This document shows, in pieces, positions 54,007 through 63,905 of a DNA stretch of 64,000 bases (positions are counted from its first letter, which is position 1; each line of letters starts with the position of its first letter). The DNA is taken from the NCBI GenBank assembly GCA_027532825.1, contig JAPZTL010000010.1, positions 62,001-126,000 of the forward strand, written 5' to 3'. Made by a program: the position numbers and the translations under genes. The notes below the pieces were generated by a model, which was given only the letters and a program-made list of their open reading frames with translations, was not told where the DNA came from and made no database searches. Origin of the DNA: Silanimonas sp021297925 (GTDB lineage Bacteria; Pseudomonadota; Gammaproteobacteria; Xanthomonadales; Xanthomonadaceae).

Positions 54007-55737
54007 TCAGCTCGGCTCCCCCGCAGCGCGCCTCGCCTCGAGCAGCCAGTGCGTCGCCTGCGCGGCGGGCATCGGGCGGGCGAAGTGCCATCCTTGCAGC
54101 ACGTCGCAGCCCATCTCGCGAAGCAGGCTCGCATGCACCGCGGTTTCCACGCCCTCGGCCACCACCTTCAGGTCGAAGTTGCGGGCGAGGGCGATGATGG
54201 TCCGGCAGATCGCCAGGTCCGACGCGTCGACCTGCAGGTGGCGGACGAAGCCCTGGTCGATCTTCAAGCTGTCGATGGGGTAGCGCTTGAGGTAGGCGAG
54301 GCTCGAGTAGCCGGTGCCGAAGTCGTCCATCGAAAGCACGACGCCCTGCGCCTTCAGGGCGTTGAGGATGCGCAGCACGCGCTCGCCGTTCTTCATGGCG
54401 ATGCTCTCGGTGATCTCCAGCTCGAGCGCGTCGGCGGGCAGGCCTTCGGCCGCGAGGGCCGCGGCCACCAGGCCCGGCAGGCTGTCGTCCTCGAACTGCC
54501 GCGACGAGAGGTTGACCGCCACCCGCACGCCCTGGACGCCGGCATCGCGCCAGCCCCGCATCTGCCGGACGGCCTCGTGCAGGACCCAGGTGCCCATCGG
54601 CACGATCAGGCCGCTCTCCTCGGCCAGGGGAATGAATTCGGCCGGCGACACCGCGCCGAACTCGGGCGACTGCCAGCGCAGCAGGGCCTCGAAGCCCACC
54701 ACGGCATCGCTTTCGCTGGCGATCTGCGGCTGGTAATGGAGGGACAGCTGGCCGGCATCGAGCGCGCCGTGCAGGGCCTGCAGCAAGCGGGCCCGGCGAC
54801 TGAGCTGCGCCTGCCCGTCGGGGCTGTGGAAGGCGAGCGCACCGCCCGGCACCGCCGGGGGCTCGGCCGCTTCGGCATTGCGCAGCAGGGTCTCGACGTC
54901 GCGGCCGTCCGCCGGGAAGAACGCAACACCGGCGGTGGGCGCAAGATGCACCGGGCGCTCGCCCAGGGGCAGCGGCGAGGCAAGGGAGGCCAGCAACGGG
55001 CGCATCTCCTGCGCCACGCGAGGCTCGTCCGAGGTCTGCAGGAACACCACGGCGAAGCGCGCGTCGCCGATCCGGCCGGCGTCCATGCGCAAGCCGCGAT
55101 CGGCGGCGGCGAGCATCCCGACGGCCAGGCGGTCGGCGATGGCACGCAGGGCATCGTCCGCCGCCCGGGCGCCATCGGCGTGCCGCAGCATGGCCACGCC
55201 ATCGAGGTTGATGCAGGCCACCGCCAGGGCCTCGCCGGCACGCGTGGCGGCCTCGAGGGCCGCGGCCAGGTGGTCTTCGAAGCCGTGCCGGTTCGGCAGG
55301 TGGGTCAAGGGGTCATGGCCGCGCAGATGGTCGGTTTCGGCCTGCAGTCGAACGATCTCGCGCGAACGCTGCTCGGCGCGTTCCAGCTGGGTCTTGACCA
55401 GCTGCAGCAGCTCGGTGCGTTCGAACGGCTTGGTGAGGTAGTCGTCGGCGCCGAGCGTCATGCCCTCGCGCACGTCGCTGCGGTCGGCGCGCGCGGTGAG
55501 GAAGACGAAGGGCACCTGGGCGGTGGCGGACTCGGTGCGCAGCGCCTTGAGCAGCCCGTGGCCGTCGAGCTCGGGCATCATCACGTCGGAAATGACGAGG
55601 TCGGGCGTGTCGGCGAGGGCCATGTCGAGGGCCATGCGACCGTTCTCCGCGGTGCGGACCTCGAAGCCCTCGAGCGTCAGGAGGCGTGCGAGGTTGGTGC
55701 GGATGGTGGGGTCGTCCTCGGCGATCAGGATGCTCAT
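54007..55737 (-). CDS. Response regulator with receiver, degenerate GGDEF and EAL domains
   Basis: A 576-residue regulator. Receiver at 1-120 with phospho-acceptor Asp51 (VISDVMMPELDG) and Lys103 (YLTKPF). A GGDEF-fold region at about 145-290 where the signature reads GDARF (224-228), so cyclase activity is unlikely. EAL domain with EALLRW (350-352), VNLSSRQF and DDFGTGYSSLAYL, consistent with c-di-GMP phosphodiesterase. It is coupled by TGATG to its kinase at 55737. Confidence 0.92.
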   Translation of the reverse strand: MSILIAEDDPTIRTNLARLLTLEGFEVRTAENGRMALDMALADTPDLVISDVMMPELDGHGLLKALRTESATAQVPFVFLTARADRSDVREGMTLGADDYLTKPFERTELLQLVKTQLERAEQRSREIVRLQAETDHLRGHDPLTHLPNRHGFEDHLAAALEAATRAGEALAVACINLDGVAMLRHADGARAADDALRAIADRLAVGMLAAADRGLRMDAGRIGDARFAVVFLQTSDEPRVAQEMRPLLASLASPLPLGERPVHLAPTAGVAFFPADGRDVETLLRNAEAAEPPAVPGGALAFHSPDGQAQLSRRARLLQALHGALDAGQLSLHYQPQIASESDAVVGFEALLRWQSPEFGAVSPAEFIPLAEESGLIVPMGTWVLHEAVRQMRGWRDAGVQGVRVAVNLSSRQFEDDSLPGLVAAALAAEGLPADALELEITESIAMKNGERVLRILNALKAQGVVLSMDDFGTGYSSLAYLKRYPIDSLKIDQGFVRHLQVDASDLAICRTIIALARNFDLKVVAEGVETAVHASLLREMGCDVLQGWHFARPMPAAQATHWLLEARRAAGEPS

Positions 55738-58142
55738 CAGGCGCGCCTGCTGGGGATGTGGACGGTGAAGGTGGTGCCGACGCCCAGCGTGCTCTCGACC
55801 TCGATGCGCCCGCCGTGCAGGTCGACCGACTGCTTGACGATGGCGAGGCCGAGCCCGGTGCCGGCGATGTTGCCGACGTTGCTGGCGCGATGGAACGACT
55901 CGAACAGGCGCCGGATGTCGGAGTCCGGGATGCCGATGCCCCGGTCGATGACGTCGAAGCGCAGGCCCTCGCCGTCGGCCCGCACGTTGAAACGCACGTC
56001 GCCCCCTTCGGGCGAGTACTTCACGGCATTGGAGAGCAGGTTGCCGAGCACGTGCCGCATGAGCTTGGCATCGAGCTGCCAGACTCCGTCGATGCCCTGC
56101 ATGTCGAGCACGACGCGCGGCCGGCCATCGCCGCCCGGCCGTGACTGGGTGGCTTCGTTGCGGATGTGCGAACAGAGCGCGGCGAGGTCGGTCGGCGCGG
56201 GCGTGAAGCGCAGGCTCTGGGCGTCGCCGCGACCGATCAGGAGGATGTCGTCGAGCATGCGGGTCATGCGCGCGACCGAATCGCGGATCTGCTGGAAGAT
56301 CTCGTCGCGCTCGTCGCGCGCCAGCCGCTCGCCGTAGGTGGCGACCAGGTCGACCGAGGAAAGGATGCCCGCGAGGGGCGTGCGGAACTCGTGCGAGGTG
56401 GTGGCCACGAAGCGCGACTTGAGCTGCCCGAACTCGCGCTCGCGCATCAGGGCATTGCGCAGCTCCTCTTCGGCGCGCCGGCGCTCGGTGATGTCGACGA
56501 AGGTCCAGAGGCTGGTGACGCCGCCGTGCTGGGCCGGCATGCGCGCCCCGTGCACCTGCACCCAGATCGGCGTGTCGTCGGCACGGCGCAGTTCGTGTTC
56601 GCCCGAGTAGGTGCCCTCGGCGTCCAGCGTCGCCATCACCCCGGGCAGAAGCGCGTCGAAGTCGGTCTCGCTGCGGAAGAGCATGCCCATCGGCTGGCCC
56701 TGCAAGGCCCCCGGCGCATAACCGAAGAGCGCCTCGAGCGTGCTGTTGGCCCACTGCAGGTGCCGCGAAGCGATCAGGGCGATGCCGATGACGGTGCTCT
56801 GCAGCATCACCTCCTGCTCGCTGGTCTTCGCCAGCAGCTTCTCCTCGAGCTCGCGGCGCTGGGTGACGTCGCTGAGGAAGGACAGGGTGGCGGCCTGGCC
56901 TTCCCACTCGAGGGCGACGGCCGAGAGCTCGAGCCAGACCACCCGGCCGTCGGCGGCGATGATGCGGAACGTGTAGTGCTGCTCGGCCGCCTCGCCGCGC
57001 AGTCGGCGCAGGTGGTTATCGACCACCCGACCGACGTCATCGGGATGGATGAAGTTGGTGAACGGCACATCGCGAAGCTCCTCGAGCTTGCGCCCGAGGC
57101 TGCGCTCGAGGAAGGGGTTGGCGTAGACCACCTTGCCTCCCGCCGCGATGAGGATGCCTTCCGAGCCATTCTCGACGATGGAACGGTACTTGCTTTCCTG
57201 CTCGCGCAGCTGCCGCTCGGTGTCCTTGCGTGCGCCGATGTCGCGCAAGAGTGCACCGAATAGAGGGCCACGGGTGGTGTCGACGTGCCAGAGCGAGAGT
57301 TCGACCGGGAACTCGTGCCCGTCGCGGTGCAGCACGGAGAACTCGAGCGTGCGGCCCAGAACGTGCGCCTGGCGCGTGGCGAGGAAGCGGCGAATCCCGG
57401 CCTCGTGCGCCTCGCGGAACCGTTCGGGGATGATGTGCTCCGACAAGGTCTTGCCGAGGATCTCGTCCGCCGTCCAACCGAGGATGCGTTCGGCGCTGGC
57501 ATTCCAGGCCGTGACCCGGCCCGTGGCGTCGATGGTCAGGATGGCGTCGAGCGAGGCCTCGAGCAGGTGCTCGAGCTGGCGGGCGTTGTCGGAGGCGCGC
57601 ACCAGCGCGAGGCTGGCCTGCTCCTCGACGAGGGCGAAGGTGGTCACGAAAACGCAGAGCAGCAGGTAGACGCTCGCGAAACGCACGATCTCGAGCGCCG
57701 TCAGCAGGTGCGCGCTGACCAGCATGGCGTAGAGGCCGAGGCAGGCCATCGCGAGCGCGGCGCGGCGCGGCCTGAGCAGGAAGACCATCTGCACCGGGAA
57801 GAGGTAGGCCCAGTTGTGGATGGAGTGGCCCTTCATCGCGCCGATGGCGATGGCGCCGAGCACCAGCAGGACGAACACCGCGCCGGCGACGTGCATGCCG
57901 AGCGGCTGGGGCAGCCGCCACACCAGCACGAACAGCAGGCCACTGATGCCGGCGGCGACGGCGGCGAGCTGCGACGGCACCCCGAAATCCATGGCCGCGT
58001 TCAAGGGCGAGAGCGCCAGCATGATCACGGTGGTGAGGGCCAGCAGTCCCAGCGACGCGCGCCAGCGCAGGCGGTCACGGGCCTCGAAAAACGCCTTGCC
58101 ACTGTCCAAGGGGATCCTCCCCGTCCGAAGGTGTCCGATCAC
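55737..58142 (-). CDS. Membrane sensor histidine kinase with three PAS domains
   Basis: An 801-residue inner-membrane kinase. About five membrane helices over residues 30-190; PAS domains at about 190-310, 318-440 and 445-565; HisKA with His584 in SHEFRTPLAGI; HATPase with NLLSNAVKYSP, DRGIGIP and GTGLGLAIVKQ. Its stop overlaps the receiver-EAL start, forming a cognate pair. The ligand is unknown. The kinase region resembles that of the convergent TPR kinase at 50833. Confidence 0.93.
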   Translation of the reverse strand: MIGHLRTGRIPLDSGKAFFEARDRLRWRASLGLLALTTVIMLALSPLNAAMDFGVPSQLAAVAAGISGLLFVLVWRLPQPLGMHVAGAVFVLLVLGAIAIGAMKGHSIHNWAYLFPVQMVFLLRPRRAALAMACLGLYAMLVSAHLLTALEIVRFASVYLLLCVFVTTFALVEEQASLALVRASDNARQLEHLLEASLDAILTIDATGRVTAWNASAERILGWTADEILGKTLSEHIIPERFREAHEAGIRRFLATRQAHVLGRTLEFSVLHRDGHEFPVELSLWHVDTTRGPLFGALLRDIGARKDTERQLREQESKYRSIVENGSEGILIAAGGKVVYANPFLERSLGRKLEELRDVPFTNFIHPDDVGRVVDNHLRRLRGEAAEQHYTFRIIAADGRVVWLELSAVALEWEGQAATLSFLSDVTQRRELEEKLLAKTSEQEVMLQSTVIGIALIASRHLQWANSTLEALFGYAPGALQGQPMGMLFRSETDFDALLPGVMATLDAEGTYSGEHELRRADDTPIWVQVHGARMPAQHGGVTSLWTFVDITERRRAEEELRNALMREREFGQLKSRFVATTSHEFRTPLAGILSSVDLVATYGERLARDERDEIFQQIRDSVARMTRMLDDILLIGRGDAQSLRFTPAPTDLAALCSHIRNEATQSRPGGDGRPRVVLDMQGIDGVWQLDAKLMRHVLGNLLSNAVKYSPEGGDVRFNVRADGEGLRFDVIDRGIGIPDSDIRRLFESFHRASNVGNIAGTGLGLAIVKQSVDLHGGRIEVESTLGVGTTFTVHIPSRRA

Positions 58143-58275
58143 GGCACAACCGCATCAGCCTATCGCAAGCACGAGGCCGCCTCGCGACCCCGTGGCGGCA
58201 CGGCGGCGCGGGGCCGCTCGCCAGCATGCCTCGCGGCATCGCAGACTGTGCGGGGCCCACCACCCCCGGACGCCG

Positions 58276-60234
58276 ATGACCCCGCCTGACACCGATGCCC
58301 CGACGCCCCGGCCCGACGACTTCGTCGCCCGGGCCCATCGCGATCCTGGAGCTCTGGCCGCCGCCCGGCACCACCTTGAGACCGACCCGGCCGGCTGGTG
58401 GCGTGCGCTGGCGGCGCGCCTCGATTGGTCGCGCTTCCCGACCGAGATGTCGGACGTCGACTTCGACCCCGGGCGCTTCCGCATCCGCTGGTATGCGGAT
58501 GGCGAGCTGAACGTGGCCGCGAACTGCCTCGATCGGCAGCTCGCCGCGAACGGCGACAAGACGGCGATTCTGTTCGAGCCGGACGACCCGGACGAGCCGC
58601 CGCAGCGCATCAGCTACCGCGAGCTGCACGCGCGCGTCTGCCGGCTCGCCAGCGCGCTCACGAACCTCGGCGTGCGACGCGGCGACCGCGTCACCATCTA
58701 CCTGCCGATGATCCCGGAGGCGGCGGTGGCGATGCTCGCCTGCGCGCGCCTCGGCGCCGTGCACTCGGTGGTGTTCGGCGGCTTCGCGCCGCAGGCCGTG
58801 GCCGACCGCATCGCCGACTGCAGCAGCACGCTGGTGATCACCGCCGACGAGGCCCGCCGCGGCGGCAAGCGCATTCCGCTCAAGGCCACCATCGACGAAG
58901 CGTTGGCAATGCCCGGCACCACCTCGGTGGCGACCGTACTCGTGGTGCGCAACACCGGCGCGCCGGTGCCGATGCAGATGCCGCGCGACCGCTGGTATGA
59001 CGCCATCGTCGACGACCAGCCCGAAACCCACATCGCCCCGGCCATGGGCGCGGAAGACCCGCTGTTCATCCTCTACACCTCGGGCTCGACCGGCAAACCG
59101 AAGGGGGTGCTGCACACCTCGGGCGGCTACCTCGCGTGGGCCAGCTGGACCTTCCATGCGGTCTTCGACCACCGCCCTGACGATGTGTTTTTCTGCACCG
59201 CCGACGTGGGATGGATCACTGGCCACAGCTACATCGTCTACGGCCCGCTCTCGAATGGCGCCACCGCGGTGATGTTCGAAGGCGTGCCGACCTGGCCGGA
59301 CAGCGGCCGCCTGTGGGACATCGTCGACCGCCACGGCGTCACCGTGCTCTACACCGCGCCCACCGCCATCCGGGCCCTCATGCGCGAGGGCGACGGGCCG
59401 GTGAAGCAGCGTTCGCGCAAGAGCTTGCGCCTGCTCGGCACGGTCGGCGAGCCGATCAACCCGGAAGCCTGGCGCTGGTACCACCGCGTCGTCGGCGAGG
59501 GCCGCTGCCCCATCGTCGACACCTGGTGGCAGACGGAAACCGGCGGCCACCTGCTCACGCCACTGCCCAGCGCGATGACGCCGAAGCCGGGCTCGGCCAT
59601 GCAGCCCCTCCCCGGCATCCGCCCGGCGCTGGTGGATGCCGAAGGCCGCGTGCTGGAAGGTGCGGCGAGCGGCAACCTCGTGCTGCTCGGGTCCTGGCCG
59701 GGGCAGATGCGCACCGTGTTCGGCGACCACGCGCGCTTCATCGACACCTACTTCCGCGCCTACCCGGGCATGTACTTCACCGGCGATGGCGCGCGCCGCG
59801 ACGAGGACGGCGACTACTGGATCACCGGGCGCGTCGACGACGTCATCAACGTCTCGGGCCATCGCATCGGCACGGCGGAAGTGGAAAGCGCACTGGTGGC
59901 GCATCCCAAGGTGGCCGAGGCCGCGGTGGTCGGCTTCCCCCACGACCTCAAGGGCCAGGGCATCTACGCCTACGTGACCCCGAAGGCCGGCGTGGCGGCG
60001 GACGAGGCACTGCGAGCGGAATTGCGCCAGCAAGTGCGCCACGAGATCGGCGCCATCGCCCAGCCCGACCACATCCAGTTCGCACCGGGCCTGCCCAAGA
60101 CCCGCAGCGGCAAGATCATGCGGCGCATCCTGCGCAAGATCGCCGAGAACGCCCCGGATCAACTGGGTGACACCAGCACGCTGGCCGACCCCGGCGTGGT
60201 GCAGCACCTTGTGGAGCATCGGCTGGTGCGGTGA
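58276..60234 (+). CDS. acs: Acetyl-CoA synthetase
   Basis: A 652-residue adenylate-forming enzyme making acetyl-CoA from acetate. The AMP-binding core YTSGSTGKPKGVLHTSGGY, VDTWWQTETGGH and the GRVDDVINVSGHRIGTAE hinge are clear. The C-terminal catalytic Lys lies in KTRSGKIMRRILRK, the motif subject to Pat/CobB acetylation in other bacteria. It is divergent from the histidine kinase gene and converges on the LytTR gene with seven bases between stops. Confidence 0.96.
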   Translation: MTPPDTDAPTPRPDDFVARAHRDPGALAAARHHLETDPAGWWRALAARLDWSRFPTEMSDVDFDPGRFRIRWYADGELNVAANCLDRQLAANGDKTAILFEPDDPDEPPQRISYRELHARVCRLASALTNLGVRRGDRVTIYLPMIPEAAVAMLACARLGAVHSVVFGGFAPQAVADRIADCSSTLVITADEARRGGKRIPLKATIDEALAMPGTTSVATVLVVRNTGAPVPMQMPRDRWYDAIVDDQPETHIAPAMGAEDPLFILYTSGSTGKPKGVLHTSGGYLAWASWTFHAVFDHRPDDVFFCTADVGWITGHSYIVYGPLSNGATAVMFEGVPTWPDSGRLWDIVDRHGVTVLYTAPTAIRALMREGDGPVKQRSRKSLRLLGTVGEPINPEAWRWYHRVVGEGRCPIVDTWWQTETGGHLLTPLPSAMTPKPGSAMQPLPGIRPALVDAEGRVLEGAASGNLVLLGSWPGQMRTVFGDHARFIDTYFRAYPGMYFTGDGARRDEDGDYWITGRVDDVINVSGHRIGTAEVESALVAHPKVAEAAVVGFPHDLKGQGIYAYVTPKAGVAADEALRAELRQQVRHEIGAIAQPDHIQFAPGLPKTRSGKIMRRILRKIAENAPDQLGDTSTLADPGVVQHLVEHRLVR

Positions 60235-60241
60235 CGACCGC

Positions 60242-61150
60242 CTATCCCATCGGATCGATCACGAACCCGCTACCGAGGCGCTCCCGCACCTCCGCCAGCC
60301 GGCGCCGGCTGATCGGGACCCGATCGCCGTTGCGCAGTTCGCAGGCCCAGCCCTTGGCGCTCTTCGAGACCCGGCGAAGGTGGGCGAACGCGACCCAGTG
60401 CGAGCGGTGCACGCGCAGGCCCGCGTGCGCCAGCGTCGCTTCGACCTCGGCGAGGCTGCCCAGCACCGTCGCGCGGCCCAGCGCGGTGCGGACCTGCAGG
60501 TAGTGCAGATCGGCGTCGATACGAACCAGATCGCGGCCGATGGCCACGGGAAGGCTTGAGAAGAACACCTCCCCCGCGGACGCGTCCGCCGCGGGAACCT
60601 CCGGCTCCGAGGGCGTCGGGCCGGGTTCGGCGGTGTCTCCGGCGGGGTCGGCATCGATCGGCGGCCCGGCGTCCACCGGGGCCGATGCCGGCGCGGGCGC
60701 CTCCGTCCCCACGAGCGCTGGCGCCAGCGGCACCAGGTTCAACAGGCACCAGGTGATGAGGTAGCTCGGGGCCAGCTGCAACCATTCGGCCAGAAGGGCA
60801 AGCACGCCCCCGGCAGCCTCCCAGCGGCCCAGCAGGCCGTCCGCCGCTCCATCGATCGGCACCGGGAACACACGCTCGAAGCCGAGGGCCAACGGCGCAA
60901 ACGCGAGGCTGCCCAGCACCCCGCCCAGCAGCAGGCGCGGCCACGGGCCCCGGCGGTCCAGCCCGGAGAAGCGGGCGGTGGCGCGGGTGGCCAGCACGGC
61001 CAACATCAGGCCAAGGCCGATATGCACCGTCCAGACCGCCCACGCGGCCAACCACGGGAGGGCACGCGTGGGTTCCGGCTCCAGCTGCGTGAACAGCAGG
61101 GCAAGGGCGAGGACGACGAGGGGCCAGAGGCGGGCGTAACGGACGGCCAT
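60242..61150 (-). CDS. Membrane-anchored LytTR-domain transcription regulator
   Basis: A 302-residue protein. Residues 1-150 hold four or so membrane helices (LWPLVVLALALLFTQL, VHIGLGLMLAVLATRATA and others), then a Pro/Ala/Asp-rich linker and a C-terminal LytTR DNA-binding domain (VRIDADLHYLQVRTALGRATVLGSLAEVEATLAHAGLRVHRSHWV). Membrane-bound LytTR regulators bind paired direct repeats. The 11-bp direct repeat at 61169-61199 in its own upstream region is a candidate target. Confidence 0.88.
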   Translation of the reverse strand: MAVRYARLWPLVVLALALLFTQLEPEPTRALPWLAAWAVWTVHIGLGLMLAVLATRATARFSGLDRRGPWPRLLLGGVLGSLAFAPLALGFERVFPVPIDGAADGLLGRWEAAGGVLALLAEWLQLAPSYLITWCLLNLVPLAPALVGTEAPAPASAPVDAGPPIDADPAGDTAEPGPTPSEPEVPAADASAGEVFFSSLPVAIGRDLVRIDADLHYLQVRTALGRATVLGSLAEVEATLAHAGLRVHRSHWVAFAHLRRVSKSAKGWACELRNGDRVPISRRRLAEVRERLGSGFVIDPMG

Positions 61151-61168
61151 GCGGCCAGTCTAGAGACT

Positions 61169-61199
61169 CCGCTCGTGCAGGGGACATGCCGCTCGTGCA
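61169..61199. promoter_or_regulatory. Paired direct repeat, candidate LytTR operator
   Basis: CCGCTCGTGCA occurs at 61169-61179 and again at 61189-61199, 20 bases apart (two helical turns). It lies between the divergent LytTR regulator and outer-membrane barrel genes, 19 bases from the LytTR start codon. LytTR proteins typically bind paired short direct repeats on one face of the helix. The repeat unit does not match a published consensus known to me. Confidence 0.5.
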
Positions 61200-61290
61200 A
61201 GCGGCGCCGCGGCACTGCCCCAACGGTCGCGGGGTCGCGCCACTGTGCCGCCACCGCGCCACCCGACGCGGCCCCAAAAGGAGACCCGAC

Positions 61291-61950
61291 ATGCCCCGTT
61301 TCACCACCCGCCTTTCCCTCGCCCTCCTCCTCGCGATCGGTGCCGTGCCGGCCGCCCACGCCAGCGATGAAGGCCTTTACGCCACCGCCCTGGTCGGGCT
61401 GGCCAACCAGTCCGACCAGACGCTGACCTGGAGTGGCGTCGGCGCGCCGCCCACCGGCAACCAGTCACGCAACCTGGCCCTCGACAGCGGCCTGCTCGGC
61501 GGCGGCGCCCTCGGTTGGGCCTTCGGGAACGGCTGGCGGGTGGAGGGCGAGTTCGTCTACCAGAGTGTGGACGCCGGCAACCCCGGCTTCGCCCCGCCCG
61601 GCCCGCAGGGCGCCGGCGACAACTTCGCCTCCACCTCCTTCGGCCTCAACCTGCTCTACGACGTCGACCTGTTCGGGTCGGACAAGGCCAAGACGTATGT
61701 CGGCCTCGGCTATGCCCGGCTGACCGAGGTCGACATGGACATCGGCGGCTCGTCCTACAGCGGCAGCGGCGACGGCTTCCAGGTGCTCTTCGGAGCGCGC
61801 TACGACCTCGGCGAGAACCTGTTCATGGATGCCGGCGTGCGCTGGCTGGACGCCGGCAAGGTGAAGCTCGACGCGGAACGCGGCAGTGGCCGGATCGAAA
61901 CCGACTACGCGCCCTGGGCCCTGACCTTCGGGCTGGGCTGGCGCTTCTGA
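61291..61950 (+). CDS. Small outer-membrane beta-barrel protein
   Basis: A 219-residue exported protein. Signal peptide MPRFTTRLSLALLLAIGAVPAAHAS. The mature sequence has alternating polar and nonpolar strands, a central acidic loop (VDMDIGGSSYSGSGDGF) and ends WRF, as in OmpA/OprF-type barrels of eight strands. It has a strong ribosome site (AAAAGGAG). Being divergent from the LytTR gene suggests control by that regulator. Role unknown. Confidence 0.8.
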   Translation: MPRFTTRLSLALLLAIGAVPAAHASDEGLYATALVGLANQSDQTLTWSGVGAPPTGNQSRNLALDSGLLGGGALGWAFGNGWRVEGEFVYQSVDAGNPGFAPPGPQGAGDNFASTSFGLNLLYDVDLFGSDKAKTYVGLGYARLTEVDMDIGGSSYSGSGDGFQVLFGARYDLGENLFMDAGVRWLDAGKVKLDAERGSGRIETDYAPWALTFGLGWRF

Positions 61951-61975
61951 CCGGCCTCGCCGCCGCGAGGCCCGT

Positions 61976-62672
<697 letters not shown>

Positions 62673-62683
<11 letters not shown>

Positions 62684-63905
62684 GCATCGCCTCCACGGGG
62701 TCGAGTCGCGCCGCGCGTCGCGCCGGGGCCATGGCCGCGAGCATGCCCACCACCGTGGCCATCGCCGAGGCACCGACGAACAGCGTCGGCGTGACCACCA
62801 GCGAGAACGCACCACGGCCGGAGCGGGCGAGGCCCATCAGCTCCCACAGGCCGAGTAGCCCCGCGCCGATCAGGCAGCCGAAGGCCGCGCCGATGAGGCC
62901 GACCAGCGCGCCCTGCAGTAGGAACACCCGCAGCACCTGGCCGCGCTGCGTGCCCATCGCGCGCAGGATGCCGATCTCGCGGCCGCGCTGCACCACGCTC
63001 ACCGCCAACACGCTGGCGATGCCGAAGGCGGCGGAGAGCCCAACGAACACCTTGATCAGGTTGGTCGACATGCTCTGTGCCGACAGCGCGCCGAGGATGT
63101 TGCTGTTGAGCGTCATCCAGCTCTCGGCCTGGATGCCGAGGCGCGCGGCGATCCGCTGGGCCACGTCTTCGGCCTCGAAAATCTCGCGCACGCGGAGGTC
63201 GATGCTGGTGGCGCCACCCGGCAGGTCGAGCAGGCTCTGCGCCGGCTTCATCGCGAGATAGACGAAGCGGCCGTCGAGGTCGCGCACGCCGAGTTCGAAC
63301 AGCGCGACGATGGTGAACACATCGCTGCGGCCATCGCCGGTATCGAGGCGGATGCGGTCGCCCAGCTGGGCCCCGAGGTCTTTCGCAAGCTCACGGCCGA
63401 TCGCCACGTCGTTGCCGACGATGCGCCAGCGCCCTTCCTGCACGTTGTCGGGCACCGGCACGATGCGCACGTAGCGCTCCGGGTCGATGCCCATCAGCAC
63501 CACGGCGCGGCTGGCCGCGCCGCGACGCGCCAAGGCGGGGCCGGAGACCAGCGGCGAGATCGCCGTCACTTCGGGAAAGCCGGCCAGTGCGGTTTCGATG
63601 CGCTGCCACTGGTCGACCGAGCGCAGGCGTTGCGCGCGCTGGTCAACGCGGGAGAGCACCGCCGTCTCGCCGTCGATGCGCAGCGGCCGGGCCACCTCGT
63701 CCGGGGCGCTGATGCGGATGTGCGCCTGCGTGCCCAGCGTGCGATCGATGATCTGCTTCTGCAGGCCGCCGATCAGCGCCGTCAGGAAGACGATGACGGC
63801 CACGCCGACCGCGATGCCGGTGATGATCAGCAGCGTCTGGGCGCGACCCTCGATCAGCAGGCGCGTGGCGAGCGTCCACTCGAACCAGAGCCTCGACATG
63901 CTCAT
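62673..63905 (-). CDS. ABC transporter permease (FtsX/MacB-type)
   Basis: A 410-residue permease with an N-terminal helix (LLIITGIAVGVAVIVFLTALIGGL), a large periplasmic MacB_PCD-like domain (about 50-270) and a C-terminal FtsX helix bundle ending in PARRAARLDPVEAMRGG. The Dev/Lol-type topology is 1+3 helices. A second in-frame ATG six bases later is possible. It overlaps both the adaptor gene (ATGA) and the ATPase gene. Confidence 0.9.
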
